DNA of 47,763 nt from Rusavskia elegans (lineage: Eukaryota; Ascomycota; Lecanoromycetes; Teloschistales; Teloschistaceae). The position numbers were made by a program, and so were the translations under genes. The stretch is taken from the NCBI GenBank assembly GCA_011316305.1, contig SAUG01000193.1:1-47763 (forward strand), given 5' to 3'. Below, piece by piece: positions 1 through 10,644 of this stretch (position 1 is the stretch's first letter; every line of letters starts with the position of its first letter). A model generated the notes under the pieces. It was not told the origin of the DNA. It did not search any database and was given only the letters and a program-made list of their open reading frames with translations.

Positions 1-1461
1 TCTTCTTCTTCTTCGTCGTCGTCATCGTCGTCGCTGTCGCTGTAAGGTAGAAAAACACCCAGAAGACCTCCTTTTATCCATGCAGCACCGAGTTCGAAAG
101 GGTACCCTTTTCGCCAATACTTCGCCGGACAGGGCACAGACAGATACCTTTCACCCTCGTCTTCTGAGCGTCGTAGATCCTTTACAAAAACGTGGATGGT
201 AGTCTTGGGCTTGGATTTCCCCTTTTGGACGACGTCCATGAGCGATGGGTTGATGTCAAGCTCCGGTGTGGTCATTGTAGAGATGCCGGAGTACTTCTGT
301 GACGCCTCGTTGCTGAGTAGTTGGAACGTAGAGGATGGTAGAGAGTATTGTATTCGAGGTCTTTGAGAGTAGGCAGGTCCCGGACCTTGTCTCTGACTTT
401 GATCACAAGCTTTTCGTCGGCACGGTCTGTGTAATTAGAAGTCGCGTACGGGTGACCCTGGTGCGGCAGGAGCGGCCGATCTATGATAGCGTATATGGAG
501 TTCAATGCTGCGAGTCGACTCCGCCAGTATTTGGATAGGTTGAACTCGAAGATTTGGTTCGCGATACCCATTGCATTATGACAATAAGACACGGAGCGAT
601 AAGTGTCTGCGATCTGTTCTGCTTCCAGACATTCCAGGTGCGTAATAATAGCCTCACTGATTCGGCTACTAAGGAGTCTGATCTGAGTCCTGATGTGACT
701 GTAGGGGGGTTCTGCCAGGTAGAAAGAGTATGGCTATGTTTTCGCTCCATGTGAATCACTTTTTATGCTTTATATGGATCATTTAGTCCGAAGTCGTCTC
801 CACAAGAAACTAGCCGCCCTCGAAGAATTCAAGGTAACACCAGTTGTATTCGAAGTCCTCGTTAGAAGTTTGGTGAATACCTGTTTGATCGAAGAAAAGG
901 AGGAAGTTCTGGTCGGGCGGGTGGTAGAGAACCCGTTTCCGTTGGCGGATTCGGGCGATGAGAAGGTAATAGAGCAATCAAGTTTTTCCTTGCAAGTATA
1001 GGTGACTGTTAAATGGAAATACGAGGTCACCTTACTTACCAATACCTGGCTGACCTGTGTTTTTGAATATTCATGTACCCTGGTCGGACCCATAGAAGAG
1101 CAGTTTGCGGGCCTTGAATTTTGCGCCGGATTACTTCACAGTCCTCGTGGAATGCTGGCCTGTGGATTTTAGAACTTTCGCTGTCGAACAAAGCATCCAG
1201 GAATTCTGCTTCCTCGGCAGCGTTGAAATATTGCTGCAAGGCTTGAAATCATTGAAGTTCAGCTGATCCGATAGGACTGTGTTCCTTGTGTTCCGGCATG
1301 GCATCGACGCCTGTCGCCATAGATTGATGTCGCTGATGCTGTTGTTTAATATAGGCCAAAATGGCTGCAGCTTCTTGTGCCTCCGAGTCAGGCTGTTCAT
1401 GTCCATGCCAAAGCTCGTTGAAGTCACGCGAGAACGGTAGCTCGCAGGAATGACTTCCCAC
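1..1461 (-). pseudogene. Decayed gene of unknown family, truncated by window edge
   Basis: Several minus-strand stretches read like real protein but cannot be joined into one open frame. The first (1461 down to about 1040) begins MGSHSCELPFS and runs through FNAAEEAEFLDALF, with an in-frame TGA at 1251-1249. It reaches a good GTAAGT donor at 1039. The next stretch contains YHPPDQNFLLFF and YNWCYLEFFEGG, with TGA at 980-978 and TAG at 812-810 in the same frame. A third frame (about 717-300, e.g. ECLEAEQIADTYRSVSYCHN) is followed by a shifted frame that continues to base 1 and ends in an Asp/Glu run encoded by the trinucleotide repeat at 1-45. TGA and TAG in place of CGA and CAG would fit C-to-T decay. 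I do not recognise the family. An unusual intron pattern could rescue part of it, so pseudogene status is probable rather than certain. Confidence 0.5.
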
Positions 1462-1502
1462 TTACCACCTATTTGCATTGTAGTCATCTTCACGAGGTTC
1501 AC

Positions 1503-2089
1503 ACCTCAGTATCGAAAGGTTATAGATCTGTGCGCCAGGCCAAGAGAGTCGGAGGGCCAAGAAATTGTTGACATAAAAGTACATTGAGATTTTCTTGACA
1601 GGCAAACTACAGGCATTAAGCAACTCACTAAGGGGCCTACAGTAGGCATCGACAGCGGGAAGTTCTGGCTGCTACCATAGGCCCTTCAGTGAATTCCGTT
1701 GTTGATAAATGAAGTTGGCGGCTCGCTTAGTCAATAATCAACCGCAATGCTGCAAATACCAACAGAGATCACTGGTAGCGTTCATGTCACCTTACCGGCT
1801 ACTGCTCCATCAAGTATACGCCTGTAAATCCTCCAGCACCTTGCAAGTGAGAGCTAAGTCATCTTTAGAATGATATCCTACATCGAGGTAACGGCTGCTC
1901 TGTCCAGCCGAATTGTGACAGGCGGTAGGCGCCTTGAAGCGCTGGTGGCGCCTAAGGCGTTAACAAGACTCGTTAATCAAAGGCTTGGCATTTTAAAATT
2001 CTTGTTCCCTCCCTCGCAATTGAATTGTTTGGAATCGCTGTCCCTCCAAACCTGAATCTCGAGAGTCACCTAGTATCTTCCTTGCAACA
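1503..2089. other. Intergenic region upstream of NOC2
   Basis: About 590 bp with no convincing coding frame; the short ORF at 1870-2055 has no recognisable features. It should hold the NOC2 promoter and 5' leader. The only structure I see is a perfect 8-bp inverted repeat (1926-1933 with 1947-1954, arm TAGGCGCC, 13-nt loop). Confidence 0.5.
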
Positions 2090-4426
2090 ATGCCGGGCCA
2101 ATCGAAGAAATCAACGAAAAAGTTCGAAAAGAACCATCTGAAAGACGCTCTCGGAAAGCGAAAAGAAGTTGCCAAAATCAAACAGCGGCACCAAGTGAAA
2201 GCCAAGAAGAAAGCTCGCAATGCCAAAGACAATGCTTTCGAGTCCGATGGGAAGGTCAATGTACCCGAAGAGCAGTCTCGATCGAAGGATCAGAACAAAT
2301 TCAACGGCATGACTGAAGATCAATTCTTTCAAGAAGGCTTCCAATTACCAGAGCTGAGAAAACCTAAGAAAGCGGCCAACGTTAAGCTACCCTCGCCTAG
2401 TATTGGAAAGAGAAAACGTGATTCCGACGCTCGAGATCTCGAAGAGTCGGCAAGCTCATCAGAAGGTGATCATCAGATGTTCACCGACCAAGAAGCAGCT
2501 TCCGTGGAAGAAGGAGTCGAAACCCACCAGGAAGATCTCGATGCCCTGGCTACCAAAGATCCAGAGTTTTACAGGTACCTCCAAGAGAACGACGCAGAGC
2601 TTCTTGACTTTGGTGGCGGAGATCTAGCCGAAGTTGACCAGCTCAGCGAAGATGATATGCCGAAGAAGAAGAAGCAGAAAAAAGTAAAAAAGCTGCAACC
2701 TGAAAGTCCTGAGGAAGAGGTCCAAGAAGAGGTCGTAGAGGAGGGCACTGGCCAGACCGAAGTCACCACGGCGATGGTGTCTCAATGGAAGACCGCCATG
2801 GCAGAACAACATTCACTACGGGCGATGCGTCGAGTCGTGCTGGCGTTCAGGACTGCGGCATACGTCAATGCGGACGAAGACAAAGAACTCAGATACTCCA
2901 TCTCGAGTCCAGATGTCTACCATCAACTGCTCATGTTAGCGCTCGATCATGTCCCTGCTGTCCTCAATCATCATGTCCCAGTGAAAGAGTCTACGACGGG
3001 AAAAGTTCGTGTAGCTACTGATTCCAAGAAGTACCGGACATTGACGCCTCTGCTCAAATCACATTCATCCGCTGTAATACACCTTCTCGAAAACCTCTCA
3101 GATGCTCCGACGCTCAACAAGACACTCAATGCCCTCATACCGTTGTTACCGTACCTGCTTCCGTTCAAGAAAATCTTAAAATCACTGGTGACATCTGTGG
3201 TCGGTATTTGGTCAGACACTTCAACGGCAGATACAACCCGCATTACTGCATTTCTCGTGATCCGCCGTCTCGCTGTCGTTTCCGATACCTCAATACGCAC
3301 CGCTTTACTCAAAACTGCATACCAAGGCCTAGTAAAGGGCAGTCGAGTCACGAACCCACATACTCTTCCAGCTATCAACCTCATGAAGAACTCGGCAGCT
3401 GAACTCTGGGGGGTAGACCCTGATGTAGGTTACACGACAGGCTTCGTGTATATCCGACAGCTTGCTGTCCACCTTCGAAGCAGCATCACCCAGCCGACCA
3501 AAGACAGCTACAAGCAGATCTACAACTGGCAATACATTCATTCTCTTGACTTCTGGTCTCGAGTCATCTCAAGTCATTGCTCTCCGAGCTCAAACCCCTC
3601 CCTCAAAGCCTCTTCGGACTCGCCTCTACACCCTCTACTCTACCCACTTGTGCAGATTACTCTCGGCGCACTGCGACTCATTCCGACACCAACATATTAT
3701 CCTCTGCGCTTCCAGCTTACTCGGTCACTTCTCCGAATCAGTCGAGCAACGACCACGTACATCCCCCTTGCTTCGTCGTTACTAGAGGTATTCCAATCCT
3801 CAGAAATGATAAAACCTCCAAAGCCGTCTACGTTGAAGTCATTGGACTTCATGACTGCGTTGCGCGTGCCGAAACCCTATCTCGGTACGCGGGCATACCA
3901 AGACGGGTTGGGCGAACAGCTCGTGGAGCTGGGGGCGGAGTTCTTCGGTATTTGGGCAAAGCATATTGCTTTCCCCGAACTCATGTTACCCCCTGTCGTA
4001 CACCTCAAACGCTGGCTCAAGACCGTTTCATCGTCTACCAGGTCTAAGATGTCTAATGGCCTCAAGACAGCACCGGATAAAGGAAAAGGCAATAAGAACT
4101 CCCGACTTACATCTTCTGTCACTCTTCTTATTCAAAAGCTTGAGTCGAATGCTCGGTGGATCGAAGAAAAGAGACGGTATGTGGATTTTGGGCCCTCAAA
4201 CCGCGAAGGTGTGGAAGGGTTCTTGAGGGATACACCGATCGAGGACACACCTTTGGGAGCATTTGTGGAAGGCTTAAGAAGAAAGAGCGAAGAGAGGGAG
4301 AAGATGCTCGAGCAGGCCAGAGAAGCGGAAAGGAGGGACAGGGCGAAGGATAGAGAGGAAGAAGACGGAATGGATATTGACGGTGTTGAGGCGGATGCGT
4401 TTGAGGACGATGTCGATGAACAATAG
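2090..4426 (+). CDS. NOC2: Nucleolar complex protein 2 (Noc2)
   Basis: Single-exon gene of 778 residues. Noc2 works in the nucleolus and nucleoplasm with Noc1/Mak21 and Noc3 in maturation and export of pre-60S ribosomal particles. The N-terminus (about 1-75) is very basic and Lys-rich, suited to rRNA binding and nuclear import. It is followed by a low-complexity acidic segment with a basic KKKKQKK patch near residue 195. The conserved Noc2 domain lies at about 314-643. Recognisable blocks include FLVIRRLA, NPHTLPAINLMKNSA, YIRQLAVHLR, a YNWQYIHSLDFWSRV block, LYPLVQITLGALRLIPT and YYPLRFQLTRSLLRIS. The tail (about 720-778) is a charged helix ending in an acidic cluster. The ATG at 2090 heads the Lys-rich start typical of the family, and the length is normal for fungal Noc2. 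Family assignment is firm. Confidence 0.95.
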   Translation: MPGQSKKSTKKFEKNHLKDALGKRKEVAKIKQRHQVKAKKKARNAKDNAFESDGKVNVPEEQSRSKDQNKFNGMTEDQFFQEGFQLPELRKPKKAANVKLPSPSIGKRKRDSDARDLEESASSSEGDHQMFTDQEAASVEEGVETHQEDLDALATKDPEFYRYLQENDAELLDFGGGDLAEVDQLSEDDMPKKKKQKKVKKLQPESPEEEVQEEVVEEGTGQTEVTTAMVSQWKTAMAEQHSLRAMRRVVLAFRTAAYVNADEDKELRYSISSPDVYHQLLMLALDHVPAVLNHHVPVKESTTGKVRVATDSKKYRTLTPLLKSHSSAVIHLLENLSDAPTLNKTLNALIPLLPYLLPFKKILKSLVTSVVGIWSDTSTADTTRITAFLVIRRLAVVSDTSIRTALLKTAYQGLVKGSRVTNPHTLPAINLMKNSAAELWGVDPDVGYTTGFVYIRQLAVHLRSSITQPTKDSYKQIYNWQYIHSLDFWSRVISSHCSPSSNPSLKASSDSPLHPLLYPLVQITLGALRLIPTPTYYPLRFQLTRSLLRISRATTTYIPLASSLLEVFQSSEMIKPPKPSTLKSLDFMTALRVPKPYLGTRAYQDGLGEQLVELGAEFFGIWAKHIAFPELMLPPVVHLKRWLKTVSSSTRSKMSNGLKTAPDKGKGNKNSRLTSSVTLLIQKLESNARWIEEKRRYVDFGPSNREGVEGFLRDTPIEDTPLGAFVEGLRRKSEEREKMLEQAREAERRDRAKDREEEDGMDIDGVEADAFEDDVDEQ

Positions 4427-4757
4427 TGAATTAATGATGGTAGCAATTGCAGTGTAGCTCCCAAACAAGAATATCCACGTCTGACGGAGCCTTGTCATGA
4501 AGAAATACGAAACCATCGTCTTTTTTCTAGAGGGCATGAGCTCTTACGGATAGAAGCGGCACAGCTCGTATTCGTATTGATCCTGCCGAGGTTGCTAGGG
4601 GGCGTTTTGCTTTCCACTGTCGTGCTTCTGCACCGATCAGCGAGCGAGTTTACTACACTTGGGGGATCGCTCTGGTAGCTATGGCTCAACCCTACTCCTC
4701 GATCAATAACCTCTCAATCCCACCAAGTGGACGATAACGTGCTGCTCCACCGCTATC
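4427..4757. other. Intergenic region between NOC2 and PXA1
   Basis: 330 bp between two co-oriented genes. It must hold the NOC2 3' end and the PXA1 promoter. I see no further gene or clear motif. Confidence 0.5.
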
Positions 4758-7295
4758 ATGGCAGTCCAATCTACTTTACGCAACTCGCAACATCCTCTTC
4801 GAGTGCTAATCATACAGCTGCTGCAAAGATGCCGTCAACAATGGAAAGGCACCGCCCAATCCGTTCGTCTCGCAGCGACCGTCGCCTTGATGCTCTGCAT
4901 CCTCTCCGGCGCCTATGGAGGACAGACATGGATCAAGAGGAGGTCTGAAGAAAAAGCTCAGGGTCGACGGCTGTTGAGGAGAAATTCCGGGCTGAGGGGA
5001 AAGGATGGCTCGAGGACAATATTTGTTCCCTACCGGAATGCAACAGCGAAGGTTGTCATTTATCCCACAAAGCCCACCTCCTTCGATGCCCACAGGCGGC
5101 TTTTCCTCAACCCTCCGAGGGCAGCAAGACTCGCGGATGGCCAGACTGCCTCTCATGTTCCTCCGCCGAACACGAAACCTGGACTAAACATTGCTTTTCT
5201 ACACCAATTCTTGAGTCTTTTGAGCATTATGATACCCCACTGGAACAGCAAGGAGTCTGGTCTTTTGCTGAGCCAAGGCGTTTTCCTTCTTCTTCGGACA
5301 TATCTTTCTCTTGTCGTTACCCGCTTAGACGGTGAGATCGTCCGTGATCTTGTTGCTGGCAACGGACGGAGTTTCCTTTTGGGCATTGTCAAATGGTGCG
5401 GTATCGGAGCGTTCGCTTCTTACACAAACGCTGCCATCAAGTTTCTTCAGTCCAAGGTGTCTATCGCTTTCCGCACTCGCTTGACGAGGTACATCCATGA
5501 TCTTTACCTTCATGATAATCTCAATTACTACAGAGTCCTAAACCTGGATGGAGGGATTGGACAGGGTATAGATCAATTCATCTGCAACGACCTTACTCTG
5601 TTCACCACTTCGGCTGCAGCTCTGTACAGTTCCATCGGCAAGCCGCTGGTCGATCTTTGCGTTTTCAACTACCAGCTTTTCCGCTCTCTGGGTCCGCTGG
5701 CACTTACAGGACTCCTAGCAAACTACATCATCACTGCAACCGCCCTTCGACGCCTATCTCCTCCATTTGGCAAGCTGAAAGCTGTCGAAGGTCGCCGCGA
5801 GGGCGACTTCAGGGGCTTGCACGCTCGGCTTATTGCGAATGCTGAAGAGGTGGCTTTCTACGGTGGGGCCGAGATAGAGAAGATATTCCTTGATTCCGGA
5901 TTCAAGGATTTGACGAGCTGGATGGAAGGCATCTACCGCCTGAAGATTCGTTACAACATGCTAGAAGACTTTGTGTTGAAATACTCGTGGTCTGCTTTTG
6001 GATATCTAATAACCTCTCTGCCTGTCTTCTTGCCTGAATGGGCCGGCCTGGCACTCACGCCTGACCCTGCTCTTCCCACATATCCGCTCAGGGCCGAACC
6101 TCCTTCAAATCCGCAACACACCCGCATGCAGGCGTTCATAACGAACAAGCGTTTAATGCTGTCGCTGGCTGATGCTGGCGGCCGGATGATGTACTCGCTC
6201 AAAGATCTTTCGGAACTTGCTGGCTACACCTCTCGTGTCTACACCCTGATTAGTACATTGCATCGCGTTCATGCAGGTGCATATACTCCGCCGCGGCACA
6301 CTCATCCCGAACCATACTCGTTAGCCGATGTCCATGGCACTGTGCAAAAAGGTTACGACGGGATCCGTCTCGAGAACTGCCCTCTCATTGCTCCAGCACC
6401 ACTACACCACCTACCAGGCGCACTGCTGACAGAGCCCTTGACCTTCACTTTACCGGCCGGAGCCCACACATTAATCTCGGGACCCAATGGATCTGGCAAA
6501 TCTTCCATTGCACGCGTCGTGGCAGGTCTCTGGCCTACATACCGCGGTCTTGTGTCGCGTCCTCGTAATGTGGGCGCAGACGGCATCATGGTCCTTCCTC
6601 AACGACCATATCTGAGCATCGGCACCTTACGTGACCAGGTCATCTACCCGCACAGCGAAATCGACATGCGTGAGTCAGGCCGTACAGACCGCGAATTGAA
6701 ATCCGTTCTTGAAGCTGTCCGGCTGGGTTATCTGCCCGACCGGGAAGGCGGATGGGATACCCGCAAGGGGTGGAAGGATGTCCTCTCCGGTGGTGAGAAG
6801 CAGAGGATGTCGTTTGCGAGGCTCCTCTACCATGAGCCCCGATTTGCGATCATCGACGAGGGCACCAGTGCGGTAAGCTCGGATGTCGAAGGGCTTTTGT
6901 ATGAAACATGCAAGGCCAGAGGTATCACGGTGGTGGTCGTGAGTACGAGGGTAAGCTTGAAGAGGTACTGCGATTGGAATTTGACACTGGGGGTGGAAGA
7001 AGACAAATCGATTGGAGGCGAAAATGACGACGAGGACCGAGTTTGTGATAGCGAAGAAGAGCCCGAGCTGCCAGGGTGGGAGTTTGAGCGGATTGGAACG
7101 GAGGAAGAAAGGGTCGGTGTAGAAAGAGAGGTTCAGGCATTGAAAGAAAAGCTGGAGAAAGTGGAAGAATGGCGGAAAAGGAAAGAAGAGATCGAGAAAC
7201 AGCTCGGACAGGTATGGGTTCAGGGTGAGATGAAGGAGCTCGGAGCACCAGGATACCTCGGTGAGGAAAACCAGGAACAACTTCAGGCTTCCTGA
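4758..7295 (+). CDS. PXA1: Peroxisomal ABC half-transporter, PXA1/ALDP type (ABCD)
   Basis: Single exon, 845 residues. ABCD half-transporters dimerise (Pxa1 with Pxa2 in yeast) in the peroxisomal membrane and import long-chain acyl-CoA for beta-oxidation. An N-terminal hydrophobic segment (about 35-52) precedes the ABCD transmembrane domain (about 130-480). The EAA-like motif NAEEVAFYGG lies near residue 360. The nucleotide-binding domain has Walker A GPNGSGKSS (about 574), PQRPYLSIGTLRDQVIYP, signature LSGGEKQRMSFARLL (about 675) and Walker B FAIIDEGTSAVS (about 697). The H-loop reads VVSTRVSLKRY, so the usual His (as in ITHRPSL) is replaced by Thr. A charged coiled coil (about 774-830) ends the protein; I recall that as typical of the fungal Pxa1 rather than Pxa2 subfamily. 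The Pxa1-versus-Pxa2 choice rests on that tail. Confidence 0.92.
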   Translation: MAVQSTLRNSQHPLRVLIIQLLQRCRQQWKGTAQSVRLAATVALMLCILSGAYGGQTWIKRRSEEKAQGRRLLRRNSGLRGKDGSRTIFVPYRNATAKVVIYPTKPTSFDAHRRLFLNPPRAARLADGQTASHVPPPNTKPGLNIAFLHQFLSLLSIMIPHWNSKESGLLLSQGVFLLLRTYLSLVVTRLDGEIVRDLVAGNGRSFLLGIVKWCGIGAFASYTNAAIKFLQSKVSIAFRTRLTRYIHDLYLHDNLNYYRVLNLDGGIGQGIDQFICNDLTLFTTSAAALYSSIGKPLVDLCVFNYQLFRSLGPLALTGLLANYIITATALRRLSPPFGKLKAVEGRREGDFRGLHARLIANAEEVAFYGGAEIEKIFLDSGFKDLTSWMEGIYRLKIRYNMLEDFVLKYSWSAFGYLITSLPVFLPEWAGLALTPDPALPTYPLRAEPPSNPQHTRMQAFITNKRLMLSLADAGGRMMYSLKDLSELAGYTSRVYTLISTLHRVHAGAYTPPRHTHPEPYSLADVHGTVQKGYDGIRLENCPLIAPAPLHHLPGALLTEPLTFTLPAGAHTLISGPNGSGKSSIARVVAGLWPTYRGLVSRPRNVGADGIMVLPQRPYLSIGTLRDQVIYPHSEIDMRESGRTDRELKSVLEAVRLGYLPDREGGWDTRKGWKDVLSGGEKQRMSFARLLYHEPRFAIIDEGTSAVSSDVEGLLYETCKARGITVVVVSTRVSLKRYCDWNLTLGVEEDKSIGGENDDEDRVCDSEEEPELPGWEFERIGTEEERVGVEREVQALKEKLEKVEEWRKRKEEIEKQLGQVWVQGEMKELGAPGYLGEENQEQLQAS

Positions 7296-8054
7296 AGAGA
7301 CTCTCTTCGGACCAGTGTATCAACTGCATCATATAACGCAGCTCGCCGAGTCCGGCTACCCCACAAGTCCCGTCCGACTTGACAGTATAGAGTGTCCTCT
7401 TCAGCAAGAGACGTCCCAAGTTATGGCTGGTCAGCTAGTGATTACAAGAGTATGCCGAAGCGAGCCATGCACACCGTGTGATTAGATCCTGCGCGGTCCA
7501 CGGCCAGGAAGAAAGCATAAAAAGGTGTTCTTGTAGCGACACTGTCATCTTGCCACCGCCGTGAAGCGTTTCGAGAAAAAAAAAAAAAAACCTCCCTACT
7601 CTCCACGCCACGGGCTTTTCAATCAGCTTCTCGATTTCCTGAGATGGTCGCGACGGGTGAAAGCAGTTAAATCATCGAGCTGGGGGATATTATTGGCTTG
7701 GTTCGATCGAAGCAGGACTCATCCGTCCAGATTCGTGCGGTTGATGGCACTGGGTGATTGGGGGTTAGTGAATATTGGTTTTGAGCTGCAGGTTGGTGAC
7801 TGTGGTTTCTATGGGAAGCTGTTGTGTTGAGAATTTGCACCGGTGTGTTTTTGGATGGTGGAAATGGGACTCGGGGTCGAGTACGGCGTGTGAGTAGATA
7901 ATCTTTGTAGTCCTGCAATTAGTGAGGAATAAGGTAGTCGCTGTTGTTTCTGGGTTTGATTACCGGCGTAAAGCATGGCTGCTAGCTACGTGATACGCTC
8001 TGTGTGAGGACGATCATAGAGACGTCCGAAGCTCATAGTGATGTCTTGCTCCCA
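7296..8054. other. Convergent intergenic region between PXA1 and the Clr2 gene
   Basis: About 760 bp where two genes converge, so it should contain both 3' UTRs. A run of 15 or more A residues lies near 7575-7590. The short ORFs here (7561-7830, 7667-7918) show no protein-like features. No RNA gene or repeat was recognised. Confidence 0.5.
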
Positions 8055-10644
8055 TCACATCCTCAACGGAACCTTCACCTCCAACTTCGCCCTCTTCGTT
8101 TCCGGAGCATCTATCTCGATCAGATCATCATCGCTCTCTTCCTCTTCCTTCTCCTCCTCCTTCTTCTCTTCCTCCTCGTCCTCCTCCACTTCACCCTCCA
8201 CCATCCCCTCATCACCGCTATCTTCCTCTTCCTCACTCCCACTATTATCCCCCCTCCCACCCTCAATCCCCCTCCCGCTCCCAACGAAACCCCTATCAAC
8301 CCCCTCCCTCCTCCCATCCACAACCCCCAACACCTCCCTCCAAACCCTCGGCTCCCGCTCCCCATCATACAGCCCCACCTCCAACCCATTCACACTCTGC
8401 AAATCCAGCGCCTCGGCTCTATTATCCGCCCAGAACCAATTCCCCTTCCCCTTCCCACGATCCCCATTCCCATTCCCATCCTCATTCCCCTTCCCATCTC
8501 TATTCGCTCCCCCCACGTCACCATCAACAACACGTTCGTCCGTCGCGGCCGCGATAGCGCGCGCATGGATAATAGCATCGGCTTCTTTGCGTGTATCCGG
8601 CGCCGATAGAGCAGGGATCCATGAGGCCACGGCTTCGTATTCGTAGAGCCGGGAATGGATGGATGAGAAGGACGCGGAGTGGATGTCCTCTGCGCCGTCA
8701 AGATGCCACCATTCGGTATTGTATGTGCGCATGGCAGCCGGGAGGTGAGAGGGATTGGCGCGGAGATGGGAGAGCGATGTTTGGCGGTTGGAGGTGTAGA
8801 TGGGGCCTTGGATCGTCAACGTGATGCTGTTGCAGCGGTTTCCGGTGACGAGAGTGGGGAAAGAGGGTTCCGGGGTTAGGGTGTGGAAGTTTGTGATTAT
8901 TTTTTGGATCTGCAGGGTGAGGAGGGTGGTTTTGTTGGCGTCTTGCTCGTTGTCGTTAGGGGCGGTGGTGGTAGTGGTGGTGGTGGTGGGGGGAAGGAGA
9001 CGGACGGTATCGCCGATCCAGTAGCTTTCCGCGCCTACGAATAGGCCGCTGGAGTAGATGGATGCGTTTGGCCAGCGCCCGGTGAATCGTTCGCGGTTGA
9101 TGAGGGAGACGGTGGCGCAGGCTGTGAGGGCATTGTGGATGGAGATATGCCATTCGGATTCGGGGATTCCGGCTAGTAGGAGCTGCCAGAAGGCGAAAGG
9201 CCGGATGAGGTGGAGGGGGGTGTATGTGTGTTGTTTGCTGAGGTTCTTGTCTGACGAGTTGCAGGAGGGGAGGGGCTCGATTCGGAATCCGCTTTGGTTG
9301 AGGGATGGTGAGTCGGTTGGATGGTTTGCGTCTCCTGCTGGCGACGGTGGCGGAGGGTAGAGAGATGCGCTCTCAGGGGGCGAGGAGGGAACCTGGGTCA
9401 CGACTCCTGCAAGCCATTTGGGGTTTCCGGCTGGGCGATTGTTGATGGTGTCATGGAGGGAGAAGTGATGAGTTTGGGGATCCTGTTGGAGCTGGACACT
9501 GGGAGGAAGAGAGCGAAGATAGAGGACGATTTCATCATTACGGGGTATGAAAGCCGGCTGCTTTGGGATAACATTGGCAAATTTTTTGACGAGAGGCCTC
9601 TCGGCGCGCCAGTCCTATGAGAGGATGGGTTAAGTAGATGGCTCATAGTGCTGATGGTATGAAACATACCAAGCTTGCTCTTTCCTCAATTGCCCGCGAT
9701 AAAGTACCCTCATTCTTCAGCAAGGTGAAAAGAGAACAATAGACATCTGGCGTGCCTTCCTCATCGACGGGACCTCTAGTCAACGGGGCCGGCCGTGTTT
9801 GACGCTTCGTCGCTGCTTGCGGACGCGCTGTGGATTTCCTCGGGCCAGGCTTTCGCCCATTGCTTCCACAGAGATCACATGTGCAAGACTCGCCGCTGCC
9901 ATGTTGCATAAGATATTTGAAATGCGGGTAAAATCGATTTGGAGAATCGAATCTCTTCTGGTCGGGGTGCCCATAGAGCCAGCGATCGATCTGATAGAAG
10001 CCTCAGTCATGAATCTATTGCATAGAAAGTGGAAGCCGTTTGGAGGAAGTACATACGTGTTTTGGGTTGGTAGGTCGTGGTCGCTCCCAGGCTTGATAGC
10101 CTGCTGGTAGTCGATCCAAAGTATACCTCCTGCCTGTGAACTGATTAGATTGGCAAATGGCAATGTGAGGTAGAGACTTCTTGTATGTTTCAGGTGACGG
10201 AGAACGGACGAGGACATTGACGAAGATGACAGGACACTCACGGACGCCTGGTCCATAGCACTTTTCAGATCCCCTCAGCTACAGAGACTACCATTGTTCG
10301 TAAGGGTTGATCGAAGGCAAAGCACACAGCAGAGAACCCATATTGACCGGCTCGTGGGTCAGCCTTTGCAGATACAGAGCGCAAGTACAACCATACGTGA
10401 CGGAGTAGAAGGATTTTTTATGCGGCTCTATTATCATGAGACAGGCAGAAAAGTGTGCTGACTTACCCGGCTGAGCTCCCCCTACCTCCTCTCTCATCCA
10501 CTTTTCAGCGAGAGTTTGCAAATAGCCATCCTCATTTGCTCGAGTAAGGTTGCCTGTTGCGGGCCTATGGGACGCGTCTCCATCGCTGTATACGGGACCC
10601 TTGACAAGGACCATGGGCCCGCCAGAGATTCGTTTTGGAGGCAT
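8055..10644 (-). CDS. clr2: Clr2-family transcription-silencing protein (SHREC subunit homologue)
   Basis: Four exons by hand: 10644-10467, 10133-10057, 9990-9670, 9614-8055, giving 711 residues. In fission yeast, Clr2 is a subunit of SHREC, the HDAC/remodeller complex that silences heterochromatin. The N-terminus carries the family pattern VYSDGD...GYLQTLAEKWM, then LPAGYQAWERP, then WLYGHPDQKRFDSPNRFYPHFKYL and the Cys cluster CTCDLCG. The second domain has FIPRNDEIVLYLRSLPP, GNPKWLAGVV, YWIGDTVRLLPP and the WWHLDGAEDIHSASFSSIHSRLYE block. The C-terminus is low complexity: Gly/Asn/Asp repeats, then a long acidic stretch. The introns at 10056-9991 and 9669-9615 restore perfect phase. The first intron (10466-10134, 333 nt) is long but in phase; a small internal exon inside it cannot be excluded. 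The ATG at 10644 is the first in that exon. Confidence 0.88.

Noticed and set aside
7574..7590. Poly-A run as a retroelement tail
   Set aside because: There is no target-site duplication or element sequence beside it; it is a simple homopolymer in a convergent intergenic region.
8004..8646. Two plus-strand ORFs of about 200 codons
   Set aside because: They are Ser/Pro/Leu low-complexity shadows of the acidic, Gly-rich C-terminus of the Clr2 gene on the opposite strand.
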